Made by a program: the position numbers and the translations under genes. From Myxococcales bacterium UBA1203 (GTDB lineage: Bacteria > Myxococcota > Myxococcia > Myxococcales > UBA5297), in contig DBXV01000023.1 of NCBI GenBank assembly GCA_002309695.1, positions 82,258-146,257 of the forward strand: 64,000 bases of DNA, given 5' to 3'. Each line of letters opens with the position of its first letter. Within the stretch, counting starts at the first letter, position 1. Shown here piece after piece: positions 41,529 through 50,119 of this stretch. The notes under the pieces were generated by a model. The model saw nothing but the letters and a program-made list of their open reading frames with translations. It did no database searches and was not told the DNA's origin.

Positions 41529-43346
41529 ATGACCGCCAAGCCCTGGCTCAAATTCTACGGCCCCAAATGCCCCCACGAAATCACTCCCCCTGAAATGACC
41601 ATGGATCAGGTCTTCGCAGAGACCGTCAGGAAGTGGCCCAAACGGGATGCCATCGTCTTCACCTCACAGGCGCTGGGGCACCTCTTCGCCAAGAAGATGA
41701 CCTATGCCGAGCTCGACGCCATGAGCGACCGGCTGGCCGTGGCCCTGTCGAGGCGCGGCGTGACAAAGGGCGACCGCGTGGCGCTGTTCATGCCCAACTG
41801 CCCGCAGTTCATCGTGGGCTACCTGGCTGCCCTCAAGCTGGGCGCCGTGGCCGCTCCCGTGAATCCCCTCTATTCGGCGCGCGAGGCCACCTATCAGCTC
41901 AACGACTGCGACGCCAAAGTCGTCATCGTCCTCAGCCGCTTCTATCCGCTGATTCACCGGATTCAGAAGGACACGCCGCTGAAGCACATCATCGTCACCA
42001 ACGTGAAGGAGTTCTTCCCCTGGACGCTGAAAACCCTGTTCACGCTCTCGGGCAAGGAGAAGTCCGAGGGGCACAAGGTGGCCATCGACAGGAGTGCCAG
42101 CGCCGAATGGTTTCAGGATGTGCTGCGCGAGGTGCCCGCGGACGCGAAGCCGGAGAAGCCCGACACCACGCCGGATGACCTGGGCGTGCTCCTCTATTCG
42201 GGCGGCACGACGGGCATTTCCAAGGGCGCCATGCTCACTCACCGCAACCTCGTGACGAACGCCGACCAGAACCGCGCCTGGGCGCTCGTGGACTATGGCT
42301 GCGAGACCTCGATGGTGGCACTGCCGCTCTTCCACGCCTTCGGCATCAGCTGCTGCCTGAACCTCAGCCTCCTCACCGGCTCGACCATGGTGCTCGTGCC
42401 CAATCCCCGCGACATCCTCAACGTCATCCTGGCCATCGAGGAGTTCAAAACCACGACCTTCCCCTCGGTGCCCACGCTGCTCGTGGCCATCGCCGCCCAT
42501 CCCGACGTGACAAAGCACAACCTGAAATCGGTGCGCGTCTGCCCCTGCGGCGGCGCGGCGCTGGCCGGACAGGTTCACAAGGACATTCTCGAGAAGACGG
42601 GCATCAACGCCTACGAGGGCTACGGGCTCACCGAGATGTCGTCCGTGACCATCGGCAACCCGCCGCACGCAGAGAACCGCGTCGGCACCATCGGCATGCC
42701 CTACCCCTCCACCGACGCCCGCATCGTCTCGCTGGCCACCGGACAGGTCATCGAGGGCTTCCCCCAGGGCGAGGACTGGTCCGAGGCGGGCGAGCTGGAG
42801 GTTCAGGGGCCCCAGCTGATGAAGGGCTACTGGAAGCGGCCCGAGTCGGAGAGCCCCGTCAAAAACGGCTGGCTGCAGACGGGCGACATCGCCCAGATGC
42901 ACAGGGACGGCTACTTCCGCATCGTCGATCGCAAGAAGGACATGATTATCCGCGGCGGCATGAACATCTATCCCACGGAGATTGAGTCCGTGCTCTATGC
43001 CCATCCCAAGGTCAGCGAGGCACTGGTCTTCGGCGTTCCGGACGACACGCGGGGCGAGCTGGTGAAGGCCTGCGTCACGCTCAAGGCCGGCATGGAGGCC
43101 ACCTCCGAGGAGCTCCGGGCCTACTGCAAGGAAAACCTGGCCAAATACAAAGTGCCGGCGTTCATCGAAATCCGCGACAGCCTGCCCAAATCCGCGATTG
43201 GCAAGCTCCTGCGCCGCAAGCTGCGCGAGGAGACGGCCGGCAACACCACCAACGCCGCAGAGAGTGACGCAACCGCCAAAATTCCCGCACCGGCGGATGA
43301 GACGACGGCCAGCGGTGACAACACGTCCGCCCATTCAGCAGCCTGA
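41529..43346 (+). CDS. Long-chain fatty acid-CoA ligase
   Basis: 605 residues from ATG 41529; the frame is open far upstream, but that stretch is antisense to speD and DUF4178 and is rejected. ANL-superfamily motifs are intact: YSGGTTGISKGAMLTHRNL (P-loop, about residues 222-240), YEGYGLTEMSS, GWLQTGDIAQMHRDGYFRIVDRKKDMIIRGGMNIYPTEIES and the catalytic Lys motif LPKSAIGKLLRRKLR. The enzyme adenylates and thioesterifies fatty acids to CoA in the cytoplasm, in FadD style. The last 40 residues are a Thr/Ala/Pro-rich, disordered tail. A terminator follows. The chain-length specificity cannot be read from sequence. Confidence 0.93.
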   Translation: MTAKPWLKFYGPKCPHEITPPEMTMDQVFAETVRKWPKRDAIVFTSQALGHLFAKKMTYAELDAMSDRLAVALSRRGVTKGDRVALFMPNCPQFIVGYLAALKLGAVAAPVNPLYSAREATYQLNDCDAKVVIVLSRFYPLIHRIQKDTPLKHIIVTNVKEFFPWTLKTLFTLSGKEKSEGHKVAIDRSASAEWFQDVLREVPADAKPEKPDTTPDDLGVLLYSGGTTGISKGAMLTHRNLVTNADQNRAWALVDYGCETSMVALPLFHAFGISCCLNLSLLTGSTMVLVPNPRDILNVILAIEEFKTTTFPSVPTLLVAIAAHPDVTKHNLKSVRVCPCGGAALAGQVHKDILEKTGINAYEGYGLTEMSSVTIGNPPHAENRVGTIGMPYPSTDARIVSLATGQVIEGFPQGEDWSEAGELEVQGPQLMKGYWKRPESESPVKNGWLQTGDIAQMHRDGYFRIVDRKKDMIIRGGMNIYPTEIESVLYAHPKVSEALVFGVPDDTRGELVKACVTLKAGMEATSEELRAYCKENLAKYKVPAFIEIRDSLPKSAIGKLLRRKLREETAGNTTNAAESDATAKIPAPADETTASGDNTSAHSAA

Positions 43347-43398
43347 AGAGTGGCCAAATCGTCTCACCACAGCTGAGAATCTCCCGAAAAAACAAAAC

Positions 43399-43456
43399 AG
43401 CCGCCGGAGATGTTTGCGGGCTCAAACGCACCCGCATTTTTCCGGCGGCTTTTTTA
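43399..43456 (+). terminator. Terminator of acyl-CoA ligase
   Basis: AGCCGCCGGA (43399-43408) pairs with TCCGGCGGCT (43441-43450), followed by TTTTTA. The 32-base loop contains its own hairpin (TGCGGG/CCCGCA), giving a two-tier structure. Confidence 0.75.
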
Positions 43457-43735
43457 TGCTCTGTCTGCCGTGAGGCCAGACTTGTATGGCTTTTGATTAT
43501 TTTGGCGGACAAAAAGCATATATTTGTCCTCACAGTGCAGGCCCGATTAGATTGGCAAAGAATTCTATATTATAATGCACAAACAAAAACGCCGCCTTCC
43601 CAAAGGGGGTGGGAAGACGGCGTCGATTCTCTTCCCGACCCGCTCAAGGGGGAAGCGGGTTGTTCGAGATCTGAATAACCTTTTTATTACTCTAATAATC
43701 TTTCCCGTTATTCATCGGATCTTATTTGCGCCCAT

Positions 43736-43769
43736 CAAAAAGCCCCTCCGGCTCGCGGCCAGAGGGGCT
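43736..43769 (-). terminator. Terminator of RND efflux operon
   Basis: On the minus strand AGCCCCTC pairs with GAGGGGCT (43741-43748 with 43762-43769), followed by TTTT. It lies about 50 bases past the stop of the RND pump gene. Confidence 0.75.
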
Positions 43770-43821
43770 CAGGAAAAACGGGCGCATTCGCGGGCCCGGC
43801 GGAAGTCAGAGGCACATCGGC

Positions 43822-46800
43822 CTAGACGGGATTCTGCCCTGCCGGGGATGAAGGCTCTTCAGGAATGGATGCCGCCACCGTCATCATGGGCGCATTGGCA
43901 GCGTCTCCCGCAGGGGCAGCCGCCGCGGGCATACCAGCCTGCGGCGCGTCCGTATTCTTGGGACCGGTGCCAAACAGCCGGGCCTTCACACGCTCGATGA
44001 TGCTCACCATCGTCACATAGACGGCGGGCACGACCACCAACGTCAGGCAGAGAGCGACAGTCATTCCGCCCACCACAGCCCGGCCCATAGGCGCCCACAT
44101 TTCAGAACCATCGCCAATTTCCATCGCCAGGGGGACCATGCCCAGAATCGTGGTGATGGTAGTCATCAGAATGGGCCTCAGACGACTCCGCGCGGCGTCG
44201 ATGGCGGCCTCTTCCAGATTCTGACCGGCGGCCCGCTTATTCTTGAGCACGTCCAGAAGAACGATGCCGTTGTTCACCACGATGCCCACCAGAATCAGAC
44301 AGCCAATCATCACCGTCATCTGCACCGTCGTATGGGTAATCAGCATGGCGAAGATGACGCCGGCGAATGAAATGGGAATCGACAGGAGAATGGCGAAGGG
44401 CTCCAGCAGCGACTCAAACTGACTGGCCATGACCATGTAAACCAGCACGATGCCCACGAGGACGGCATAGAGGAGGCCCTGCATAGATTCCTGCATATCC
44501 TTGGCGGAGCCGCTGATTTCGTAGCTCACGTCCTCGGGCAGCTCGGTCTTCTTAATCTCGTCCTCAACAATCTTCTGAAGGGCCCCCAGGGCGATGTCGT
44601 CGGTCTTGGAAATGGCCAGCGTGCCCATGCGGCGCTTCGTCTCGTGCATAATTTTGGCGGGGCCCAGAGAGGTCTCCAGCGTGGCCACCGTTTCGAGAGG
44701 CACTACGCCGTAGGGCGTCACGATGGGCATGGCCCTCAGCTTGTCGATGTCAGCCCGCGTCTCTTCGGGAGTGCGCACGAGAATTTTGTATTCGTCGCCG
44801 CCCTCGCGGAAGTAGGTGGCTGTGGCCCCCAGGTAGTAGATGGAAATCGCGCTGGCGACCTCCACGGGCGTCATCCCCAGAAGGCGAATCTGGTCGCGGT
44901 TCAGCTCAATCTTTACCTCGGGAATGCCTGCGTCGCTGGTGAGCGTGGCATCCAGGACGCCCGGAAGCGCCTGAATTTTGTTTTTCAGCATAAAGGTGAT
45001 TTCGGCCAGCTTGTCCAAGTCTTCGCAGAAGACATTCAGCTCCAAATCGCCGCTGCTGCCCATGCCGCCCTGCTTCTGAATCTGAATTTCCACGCCGGGC
45101 AAATCTTTGAAGTGCTCGCGCAGAGCCAGCTCGATTTCGCCGATGCTGCGGTTCCGGTATTTCCGGTCCACCGTCTTCAGACGAATGCTTCCCGAATAGG
45201 AACTCATGCCTTGGAGCGAGGAGAACGTGTTGCTGCTGTCGCTGCCCAGCTGGGCCATGATGCTGGCCCGCTCCGGAACCGTTTCCTCGATGATGCGCTC
45301 GATTTCCTCGAACACTTCATTGGTCGTCCAGACCGAGGTGCCCGGCGCCGTCTTCACTTTGAAGGACACGCGGCCCTGGTCCATGCGGGCCATGAAGTCC
45401 ACGTCCAGACCGCGCGCGAGGCCAACAGCGATGAAGAGAACACTGAATCCGCCAAAAATGGTCATCCAGCGGTGCCGCATCACCCAGCCGATAATCTTCG
45501 CGTAAATGTTCGAGAGCGGGTCAATCCAGAAGGTCAGGTAGCCGATGAGCTTCTCGAACCAGTTCCGGTGCTTTGTTGCCGTGAGACTGGAGAGGAGCGG
45601 CACCAGCGTCAGGGCAATGATGAGCGAAGAGAGCAGCGAGAAGCAGATGGTCAGGGAGAGTTCGCGGAACATCTGGCCGGCGATGCCCGTGACGAAGAGC
45701 ACGGGGACGAACACGACCACGGTCGTCAGCGTCGAGGCCGTAATCGGCATGGCCATCTCTTCGGTGCCTTTAATGGCGGCCGTCTTTCGGTCTTCGCCCA
45801 TTTCCATGTGCGAGAAAATGTTTTCGAGAACGACGACTGAGTTGTCCACCAGCATGCCGACGGCCAGGGCGAGACCGGCCATGGAGATGATGTTCAGGGT
45901 CAGCCCCTGATTGTCCATGACGGCGAAGGTCGCGAGCATCGAGAGCGGAATGGATGCGAAGACGATGGCCGAGGTGCGCAGACTGCGGAGGAAGGCGAGA
46001 AGCACGAGGGCGGTGAGAACGACGGAGAGGCCGCCGGTGCTGGCCAGGTTGGTCACAGCCTTCATGATCGGCTCGGCTGACTCCATGATGACATTCATCT
46101 TGCTGCCCGCAGGCAGGCGCTTCTCCAGCTCGGGCAGGGACTTGAGCACGTTGTTGACCACCTGCACGGTGTTGGCGTCGGACTGCTTCTGCACGAAGAC
46201 GAGGACGGCGTCCTTGTGGTTGACGCGGGTGAAGGTCTCCTTCTCCTGATACGAGTCCTGCACGTCGGCAATGTCCCGCAGATAGACCGGACGTCCGCCC
46301 CGGGCGCCGACGAGGACATCCTCCAGCTGCTTCACTTTCTTGATTTCAGAGGTGGTCCTCAGGCCCAGCTCCTGCGGTCCCTGATCGAGCGTGCCGCTGG
46401 GGATCATCATGTTGGCGCCCTTGATGGCACCCACCACCTGCGAGGGTCCGATGCCGTAGGCCTGGAGCCATTCAGGGCGCAGCCGCACGTGAATTTCGCG
46501 CTCGTCGCCGCCGCTGACCGTGGCGCTGGCCACGCCGGGCTGCCGCGAGAGGAAGGGCTCCACCTCGTCCTCGGCCAGCTTGCGCACTTCGACGGGCGTG
46601 CCGGGAATGTTGGCGGCCATGAAGACCACGGGCATCATCGAGGGGTCGAACTTGATGACAAAGGGCGTTTTGGCATCGGTGGGCAGGTTGTCGTAGGCGT
46701 ACATCTCCAGCTTACGACGCACGTCCGTCTCCGCCTTGTCCATGTCGATGCCCCAGAGGAGCTTCACGATGACGATGGAGACGTGCTCCTGCGAGGTGCT

Positions 46801-47043
46801 GGTGATGGTGTCCACATTCTCGACGGACGCCACGGCCTCTTCGATGGGCTTGGTGACGAGCTGCTCAATCGCCTCGGGGTCCGCGCCCGTGTAGCTGGTG
46901 ATGACAGCGATAATCGGCAGGTCGATGTCCGGGTACATGTCGATTTTGAGCCGGCTGAACGTGAACACGCCCAAAATCGTCAGCGCCACAAACAACATGA
47001 TGCCCGTGACAGGCCTCGTCACGGAGATGGAAGTCATACTCAT
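43822..47043 (-). CDS. RND efflux pump, inner-membrane subunit (HAE1/AcrB type)
   Basis: 1073 residues. The first helix SVTRPVTGIMLFVALTILGVFTFSRL, the two large periplasmic loops, and the conserved TM4 region (LALAVGMLVDNSVVVLENIF with Asp pair) match hydrophobe/amphiphile efflux RND pumps. A second repeat half has the equivalent MIGCLILVGIVVNNGIVLLD. The pump exports toxic compounds or metabolites using proton flow. It ends with a Pro/Ala-rich tail. It is 12 bases from the adaptor gene, with the adaptor first in the operon. No outer-membrane channel gene is nearby; the pump must use a TolC-like protein from elsewhere. Confidence 0.95.
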   Translation of the reverse strand: MSMTSISVTRPVTGIMLFVALTILGVFTFSRLKIDMYPDIDLPIIAVITSYTGADPEAIEQLVTKPIEEAVASVENVDTITSTSQEHVSIVIVKLLWGIDMDKAETDVRRKLEMYAYDNLPTDAKTPFVIKFDPSMMPVVFMAANIPGTPVEVRKLAEDEVEPFLSRQPGVASATVSGGDEREIHVRLRPEWLQAYGIGPSQVVGAIKGANMMIPSGTLDQGPQELGLRTTSEIKKVKQLEDVLVGARGGRPVYLRDIADVQDSYQEKETFTRVNHKDAVLVFVQKQSDANTVQVVNNVLKSLPELEKRLPAGSKMNVIMESAEPIMKAVTNLASTGGLSVVLTALVLLAFLRSLRTSAIVFASIPLSMLATFAVMDNQGLTLNIISMAGLALAVGMLVDNSVVVLENIFSHMEMGEDRKTAAIKGTEEMAMPITASTLTTVVVFVPVLFVTGIAGQMFRELSLTICFSLLSSLIIALTLVPLLSSLTATKHRNWFEKLIGYLTFWIDPLSNIYAKIIGWVMRHRWMTIFGGFSVLFIAVGLARGLDVDFMARMDQGRVSFKVKTAPGTSVWTTNEVFEEIERIIEETVPERASIMAQLGSDSSNTFSSLQGMSSYSGSIRLKTVDRKYRNRSIGEIELALREHFKDLPGVEIQIQKQGGMGSSGDLELNVFCEDLDKLAEITFMLKNKIQALPGVLDATLTSDAGIPEVKIELNRDQIRLLGMTPVEVASAISIYYLGATATYFREGGDEYKILVRTPEETRADIDKLRAMPIVTPYGVVPLETVATLETSLGPAKIMHETKRRMGTLAISKTDDIALGALQKIVEDEIKKTELPEDVSYEISGSAKDMQESMQGLLYAVLVGIVLVYMVMASQFESLLEPFAILLSIPISFAGVIFAMLITHTTVQMTVMIGCLILVGIVVNNGIVLLDVLKNKRAAGQNLEEAAIDAARSRLRPILMTTITTILGMVPLAMEIGDGSEMWAPMGRAVVGGMTVALCLTLVVVPAVYVTMVSIIERVKARLFGTGPKNTDAPQAGMPAAAAPAGDAANAPMMTVAASIPEEPSSPAGQNPV

Positions 47044-47055
47044 TGGAAGGCGCTC

Positions 47056-48195
47056 CTAGTTCCTGGCAGTCGTGTTCGAAGCGGTCGGTTCGACCACGTG
47101 GATGGGATTGCCTTCACGAAGGAACGCGGAACCGCGGACGACGACCGACTCGCCGTCTTTCAGCCCTTCCAGAACTTCCAGTTCGTCCGCCTGGCGGACG
47201 CCGATTTTAATCTGCCGCTCATGGGCAACATCGCCGTCGCGGACAAAGACAGACGCCCTGCCGGTGCGCTCCGTCTCGGTCGAAAGAATGGCCGCCGCAC
47301 CGGGAATGAGCATGACGTTCTCGCGGCGGTCCAGCTCGATGACGGCGCGGATGGCACTTCCCGCCACCAGCTTGCCGTCCTTGTTGTTCAGATAGACCTC
47401 GACGAGGCCGGTGCGGGACGTTCTGTCAACCACGGGGCCCAGGAGCCCCACCTTGTCCTCCACGACCTGATCGGGCTTGGCCAGCGGGGAAATCTCCACC
47501 TTCATGCCCCTCTTCATGCGCAGGAAGTAGCGCTCGGGGACGCGGAGGACGGCCTTGAGGCGGTCGGGACGGATGACGGTCAGAATCGGCGAGCCGCTGG
47601 CCAGGTCGCCCTCACGCAGGATGATCTGCGAGACGACGCCGGACGTGGGCGATCGAACAACCGTCTTGTTCTTGGCCACACCGGCAGAGGCCACACCTGC
47701 CGTCGCCTGACGGACCTGAGCTTCGGCCGCCCTGTATTGAGCCTCGGAGGCCTCCAGCTGAGACGCGGTGATGGAGTGATTCTCAAACAGATTCCGCATG
47801 CGGATGACGCTGTCTTTGGCCGCATCACGGCTCGCCAAGGCAGCTTCCAGCCCTGCTTCCGCCTGATTGACGGCCTCGGCCTGAGCCTCGCCCCAGATGG
47901 TGGCAATAATGTCACCTTTGCGAACCTTATCGCCCTCATTCACGGTCAGCGTGCGGATGCGGTCGGGGACCTGTGAAAAAACACGGACCTCCTCGATGCC
48001 CTGAAGCTCGCCCACAATGTCGATTTTGGTGACGACAGAGCCGCGGCCAACTGTCTGAACGGTGACGGTGCGCGTGGGAATGGTCGCCTCTGCATTGACC
48101 TTGGCATTGGCCGCCTCGGACTTCTGGCAGCCGGTCGAAAGAAGAAGCACTCCCGCAAGAGCGGCAAATCCTCTGAGAGCATGAGTTCGCGTCAT
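47056..48195 (-). CDS. RND efflux periplasmic adaptor (membrane fusion protein)
   Basis: 379 residues from ATG 48195 (GAGGAAACC upstream). A lipoprotein signal ends LLLSTGC (Cys23), so the adaptor is lipid-anchored. The barrel-sandwich strand VFSQVPDRIRTLTVNEGDKVRKGDIIATI, an alpha-hairpin (EAVNQAEAGLEAALASRDAAKDSVIRMRNLFENHSITASQLEASEAQYRAAEAQVRQA), the lipoyl half VVRSPTSGVVSQIILREGDLASG and a C-terminal beta-barrel form the complete HlyD/AcrA pattern. It links the pump with an outer-membrane channel. A promoter and a palindrome lie 190-250 bases upstream. Confidence 0.93.
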   Translation of the reverse strand: MTRTHALRGFAALAGVLLLSTGCQKSEAANAKVNAEATIPTRTVTVQTVGRGSVVTKIDIVGELQGIEEVRVFSQVPDRIRTLTVNEGDKVRKGDIIATIWGEAQAEAVNQAEAGLEAALASRDAAKDSVIRMRNLFENHSITASQLEASEAQYRAAEAQVRQATAGVASAGVAKNKTVVRSPTSGVVSQIILREGDLASGSPILTVIRPDRLKAVLRVPERYFLRMKRGMKVEISPLAKPDQVVEDKVGLLGPVVDRTSRTGLVEVYLNNKDGKLVAGSAIRAVIELDRRENVMLIPGAAAILSTETERTGRASVFVRDGDVAHERQIKIGVRQADELEVLEGLKDGESVVVRGSAFLREGNPIHVVEPTASNTTARN

Positions 48196-48383
48196 GGTTT
48201 CCTCGCTTTTTAGGCAATAAAAAATCCCTGCGGCTTTCGCGGCGGCGCCCCCTAGCCGCATCCCCCAACCCGAAAAAGCCGGCGCTTTGTTTCCTCTTTG
48301 TTTCGGAAATACATTTTGATAAATACGAAACAAAAATGCTTTACGCGTCGGAACAACCAAATAAAGCTCAATAATTTCAATAT

Positions 48384-48412
48384 GTTATATTAGTTTTTAA
48401 TAAACTTCTCAA
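48384..48412 (-). promoter_or_regulatory. Sigma-70-like promoter of RND operon
   Basis: On the minus strand TTGAGA (48412-48407) and TATAAC (48389-48384) each match the consensus at five of six positions, with a 17-base spacer. Position and direction fit the adaptor-pump operon. Confidence 0.6.
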
Positions 48413-48432
48413 TCTATTCATAAATTATCAGG

Positions 48433-48445
48433 CAGACATTGTCTG
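48433..48445. promoter_or_regulatory. 13-bp palindrome CAGACA-T-TGTCTG
   Basis: A perfect 6-1-6 palindrome centred about 27 bases upstream of the -35 box of the RND promoter. Such sites are often operators for dimeric regulators; no regulator gene is adjacent, so its role is unknown. Confidence 0.4.
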
Positions 48446-48545
48446 AAACAATGCAAAACAATTCGCCCGATTGTTCCCCGGCTTCTGCCCGCCCGGCCCC
48501 CGGAAAGATTCTTTGCTGCTTCGCCAGAGGACGGCGGACCCGCGT

Positions 48546-49436
48546 TCACTTCTTCCGGCTCTTCTTCTGCGGCGAAAAATTCAGGGAGCTCAGGGGACCT
48601 TTGATGAGGGCCGTATAATAGCCCTCGTCGTCCTTGCTCATGCCCATTCCCAGCGCCGCCGAAATCAGCGAATTGCGCTTCAAGAACGTCTCGTCGGGCT
48701 GAAATCGGACCGTCAGATTGGCCGTGGAGAGCGCCGGCTTCCTCGCCTGCTTGATGTCGCCCTCGAAGGTGGCCAGCAAATCGACGCCCGTGGTTCTGGC
48801 CGTGGTCAGCCGCGCCTTGCCCCCGGAGAGAGCCATATCCAGCTCCAGCCGCCCCAGATCGACGCGCGGCAGAGTGAATCCCTTCACCTCTCCCTTGGAC
48901 AGAAGCAGCTCATCTCCCAGCACAGCCACCCTGCCCTCGGTCTTGGCGAAGTCCTGGCCGTCCAGTTTGAGGTCAGCCAGCAGAAACACCGCGCCGTCGA
49001 GAATGACATTGCCGGTGGCCTCAGGCGGCAGGCGCGAGAGCTGGAGCGCCTTGGCCCTGAGCTTGAGCTTCATCGCGCTGCCACGGTCGAGCGAGGCATC
49101 CATGAGGCCGCCCAGGAGTTTGGCGCGCACGTGAACGCCCAGCGGAAAGATCCGCGGACGAATTTCCAGACTGTCGATGCGCAGCGGCTCCGCCTCGCCC
49201 TTGCCGTCGGCCTTCTTGAAAAGCCCCAGTGCCACGCCGGTGGCCCGCACACCGCCCAGAACGGGCTTCAATTCGCCGACAGCCAGCTCCACGCCCTGCT
49301 TTCTGGCCTCGCCCGCGAGCCGGTCCTTGAGGACGCCATAGGGGAAATTGAGCAGCAGCATGGCGGCGAAGCAGAGGCTGAAAAAGGCGGGATAGATGAC
49401 GAATCTGACGAGGCGCTTCTGGACTTTGGCGTTCAT
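48546..49436 (-). CDS. gspN: Type II secretion protein N (GspN)
   Basis: 296 residues from ATG 49436 (AGGAAG upstream). One N-terminal membrane anchor (LVRFVIYPAFFSLCFAAMLLLNF), then a long beta-rich periplasmic region with repeating strands (LRIDSLEIRPRIFPLGVHVRAKLLGG; DLGRLELDMALSGGKARLTT; DLLATFEGDIKQARKPALSTANLTVRF). This is the T2SSN form found in deltaproteobacteria, related to AsmA-like folds. It is the last gene of the gsp operon, about 100 bases after gspM. Its role in secretion is structural or accessory and less well defined than the core. Confidence 0.88.
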   Translation of the reverse strand: MNAKVQKRLVRFVIYPAFFSLCFAAMLLLNFPYGVLKDRLAGEARKQGVELAVGELKPVLGGVRATGVALGLFKKADGKGEAEPLRIDSLEIRPRIFPLGVHVRAKLLGGLMDASLDRGSAMKLKLRAKALQLSRLPPEATGNVILDGAVFLLADLKLDGQDFAKTEGRVAVLGDELLLSKGEVKGFTLPRVDLGRLELDMALSGGKARLTTARTTGVDLLATFEGDIKQARKPALSTANLTVRFQPDETFLKRNSLISAALGMGMSKDDEGYYTALIKGPLSSLNFSPQKKSRKK

Positions 49437-49536
49437 CGTTTTTTCTTCCTGAAAAAGCATCGTCCGCCGCGTCAGCGTGAGGCCGGCGGCAGAAAAAGGA
49501 GCGGAGGCGGCCGCAGAGGCGGGGCCAAAGGCAGGC

Positions 49537-50088
49537 TCACGATTCCAGCTGGTAAGTCGTGACAGTCAGCCAAGCGTCCAGAACCGGCTGGTCCTGCCTG
49601 GCGCGAATCTGCAGCTTGGTCACCTTCACCAGTTTGTTCTTCTCTTCGAGCGTGGTCAGGAAGCGGACGAGTTTCAGAAGCTCTATGCGGGTCAGAGTCA
49701 CTTCCACCGACGCCTCGACAACTTTGCCTTCCTTGCGGCTCCCCTTGTCCGTCAGCCCGCCCACCTCGATGCCCTGCCGCTTGGCCGACTCCTCGATGAG
49801 CGTGAACAGCTTCACGTTGTTGCTCTTGAGCTGCCGGTCCAGCGCCGCTCGCTCCTTCTCCGCCTGGCTGTAGCCTGCGGCCAGAGACTGGGCCTCCTGG
49901 AGCTGGCGCATCTTTGAGGCAATCCGCGACTCGCCCTGCCGTAGCGCGCCGCTGAACCTGACGCTGACGAAGAAGACGGCAAAGGCAAGGACCGCGGCGG
50001 CGGCACCGAAAACCATCAGTTTTTCGCGGGACGAGAGCCTTCCGAAAGCCTCCCCCGCATCTGAAAAAAGTCTCTTGAGCTGTTCCAT
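49537..50088 (-). CDS. gspM: Type II secretion protein M (GspM)
   Basis: 183 residues from ATG 50088. A short cytoplasmic N-terminus, one TM (KLMVFGAAAAVLAFAVFFVSVRF), a coiled-coil stretch (ESRIASKMRQLQEAQSLAAGYSQAEKERAALDRQLKSNN) and a small periplasmic alpha/beta domain (KVVEASVEVTLTRIELLKLVRFLTTLE) match GspM/PilO-like proteins. GspM pairs with GspL and recruits GspF/GspC at the inner membrane. It lies 31 bases after gspL, and gspN follows. Confidence 0.9.
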   Translation of the reverse strand: MEQLKRLFSDAGEAFGRLSSREKLMVFGAAAAVLAFAVFFVSVRFSGALRQGESRIASKMRQLQEAQSLAAGYSQAEKERAALDRQLKSNNVKLFTLIEESAKRQGIEVGGLTDKGSRKEGKVVEASVEVTLTRIELLKLVRFLTTLEEKNKLVKVTKLQIRARQDQPVLDAWLTVTTYQLES

Positions 50089-50119
50089 GGTGTCGTTTCC
50101 GAAAGGCCAGCAGCGTCTG

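Larger units (their letters stand above)
43347..43821. other. Structured intergenic region with three hairpins
   Basis: No gene is seen in about 475 bases. It holds the ligase terminator, a perfect TATAAT at 43571-43576 (with no good -35), a stable hairpin CGCCGCCTTCCC / GGGAAGACGGCG around 43590-43622, and a smaller ACCCGCT/AGCGGGT hairpin at about 43639-43662 followed by CCTTTTTA. It ends in the minus-strand RND terminator. A small transcript between 43583 and 43690 is possible but unproven. Confidence 0.35.
48196..48545. other. AT-rich upstream region of RND operon
   Basis: About 350 bases between the RND adaptor start and the end of gspN. It is markedly AT-rich around 48300-48430. It holds the promoter and palindrome described separately. 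The RND transcript would have a leader of about 180 bases. No small ORF was convincing. Confidence 0.5.

Noticed and set aside
44644..47976. Long plus-strand open frames antisense to the RND pump and adaptor
   Set aside because: His/Gln/Arg-rich shadow translation; the minus strand holds complete, conserved RND and adaptor proteins.
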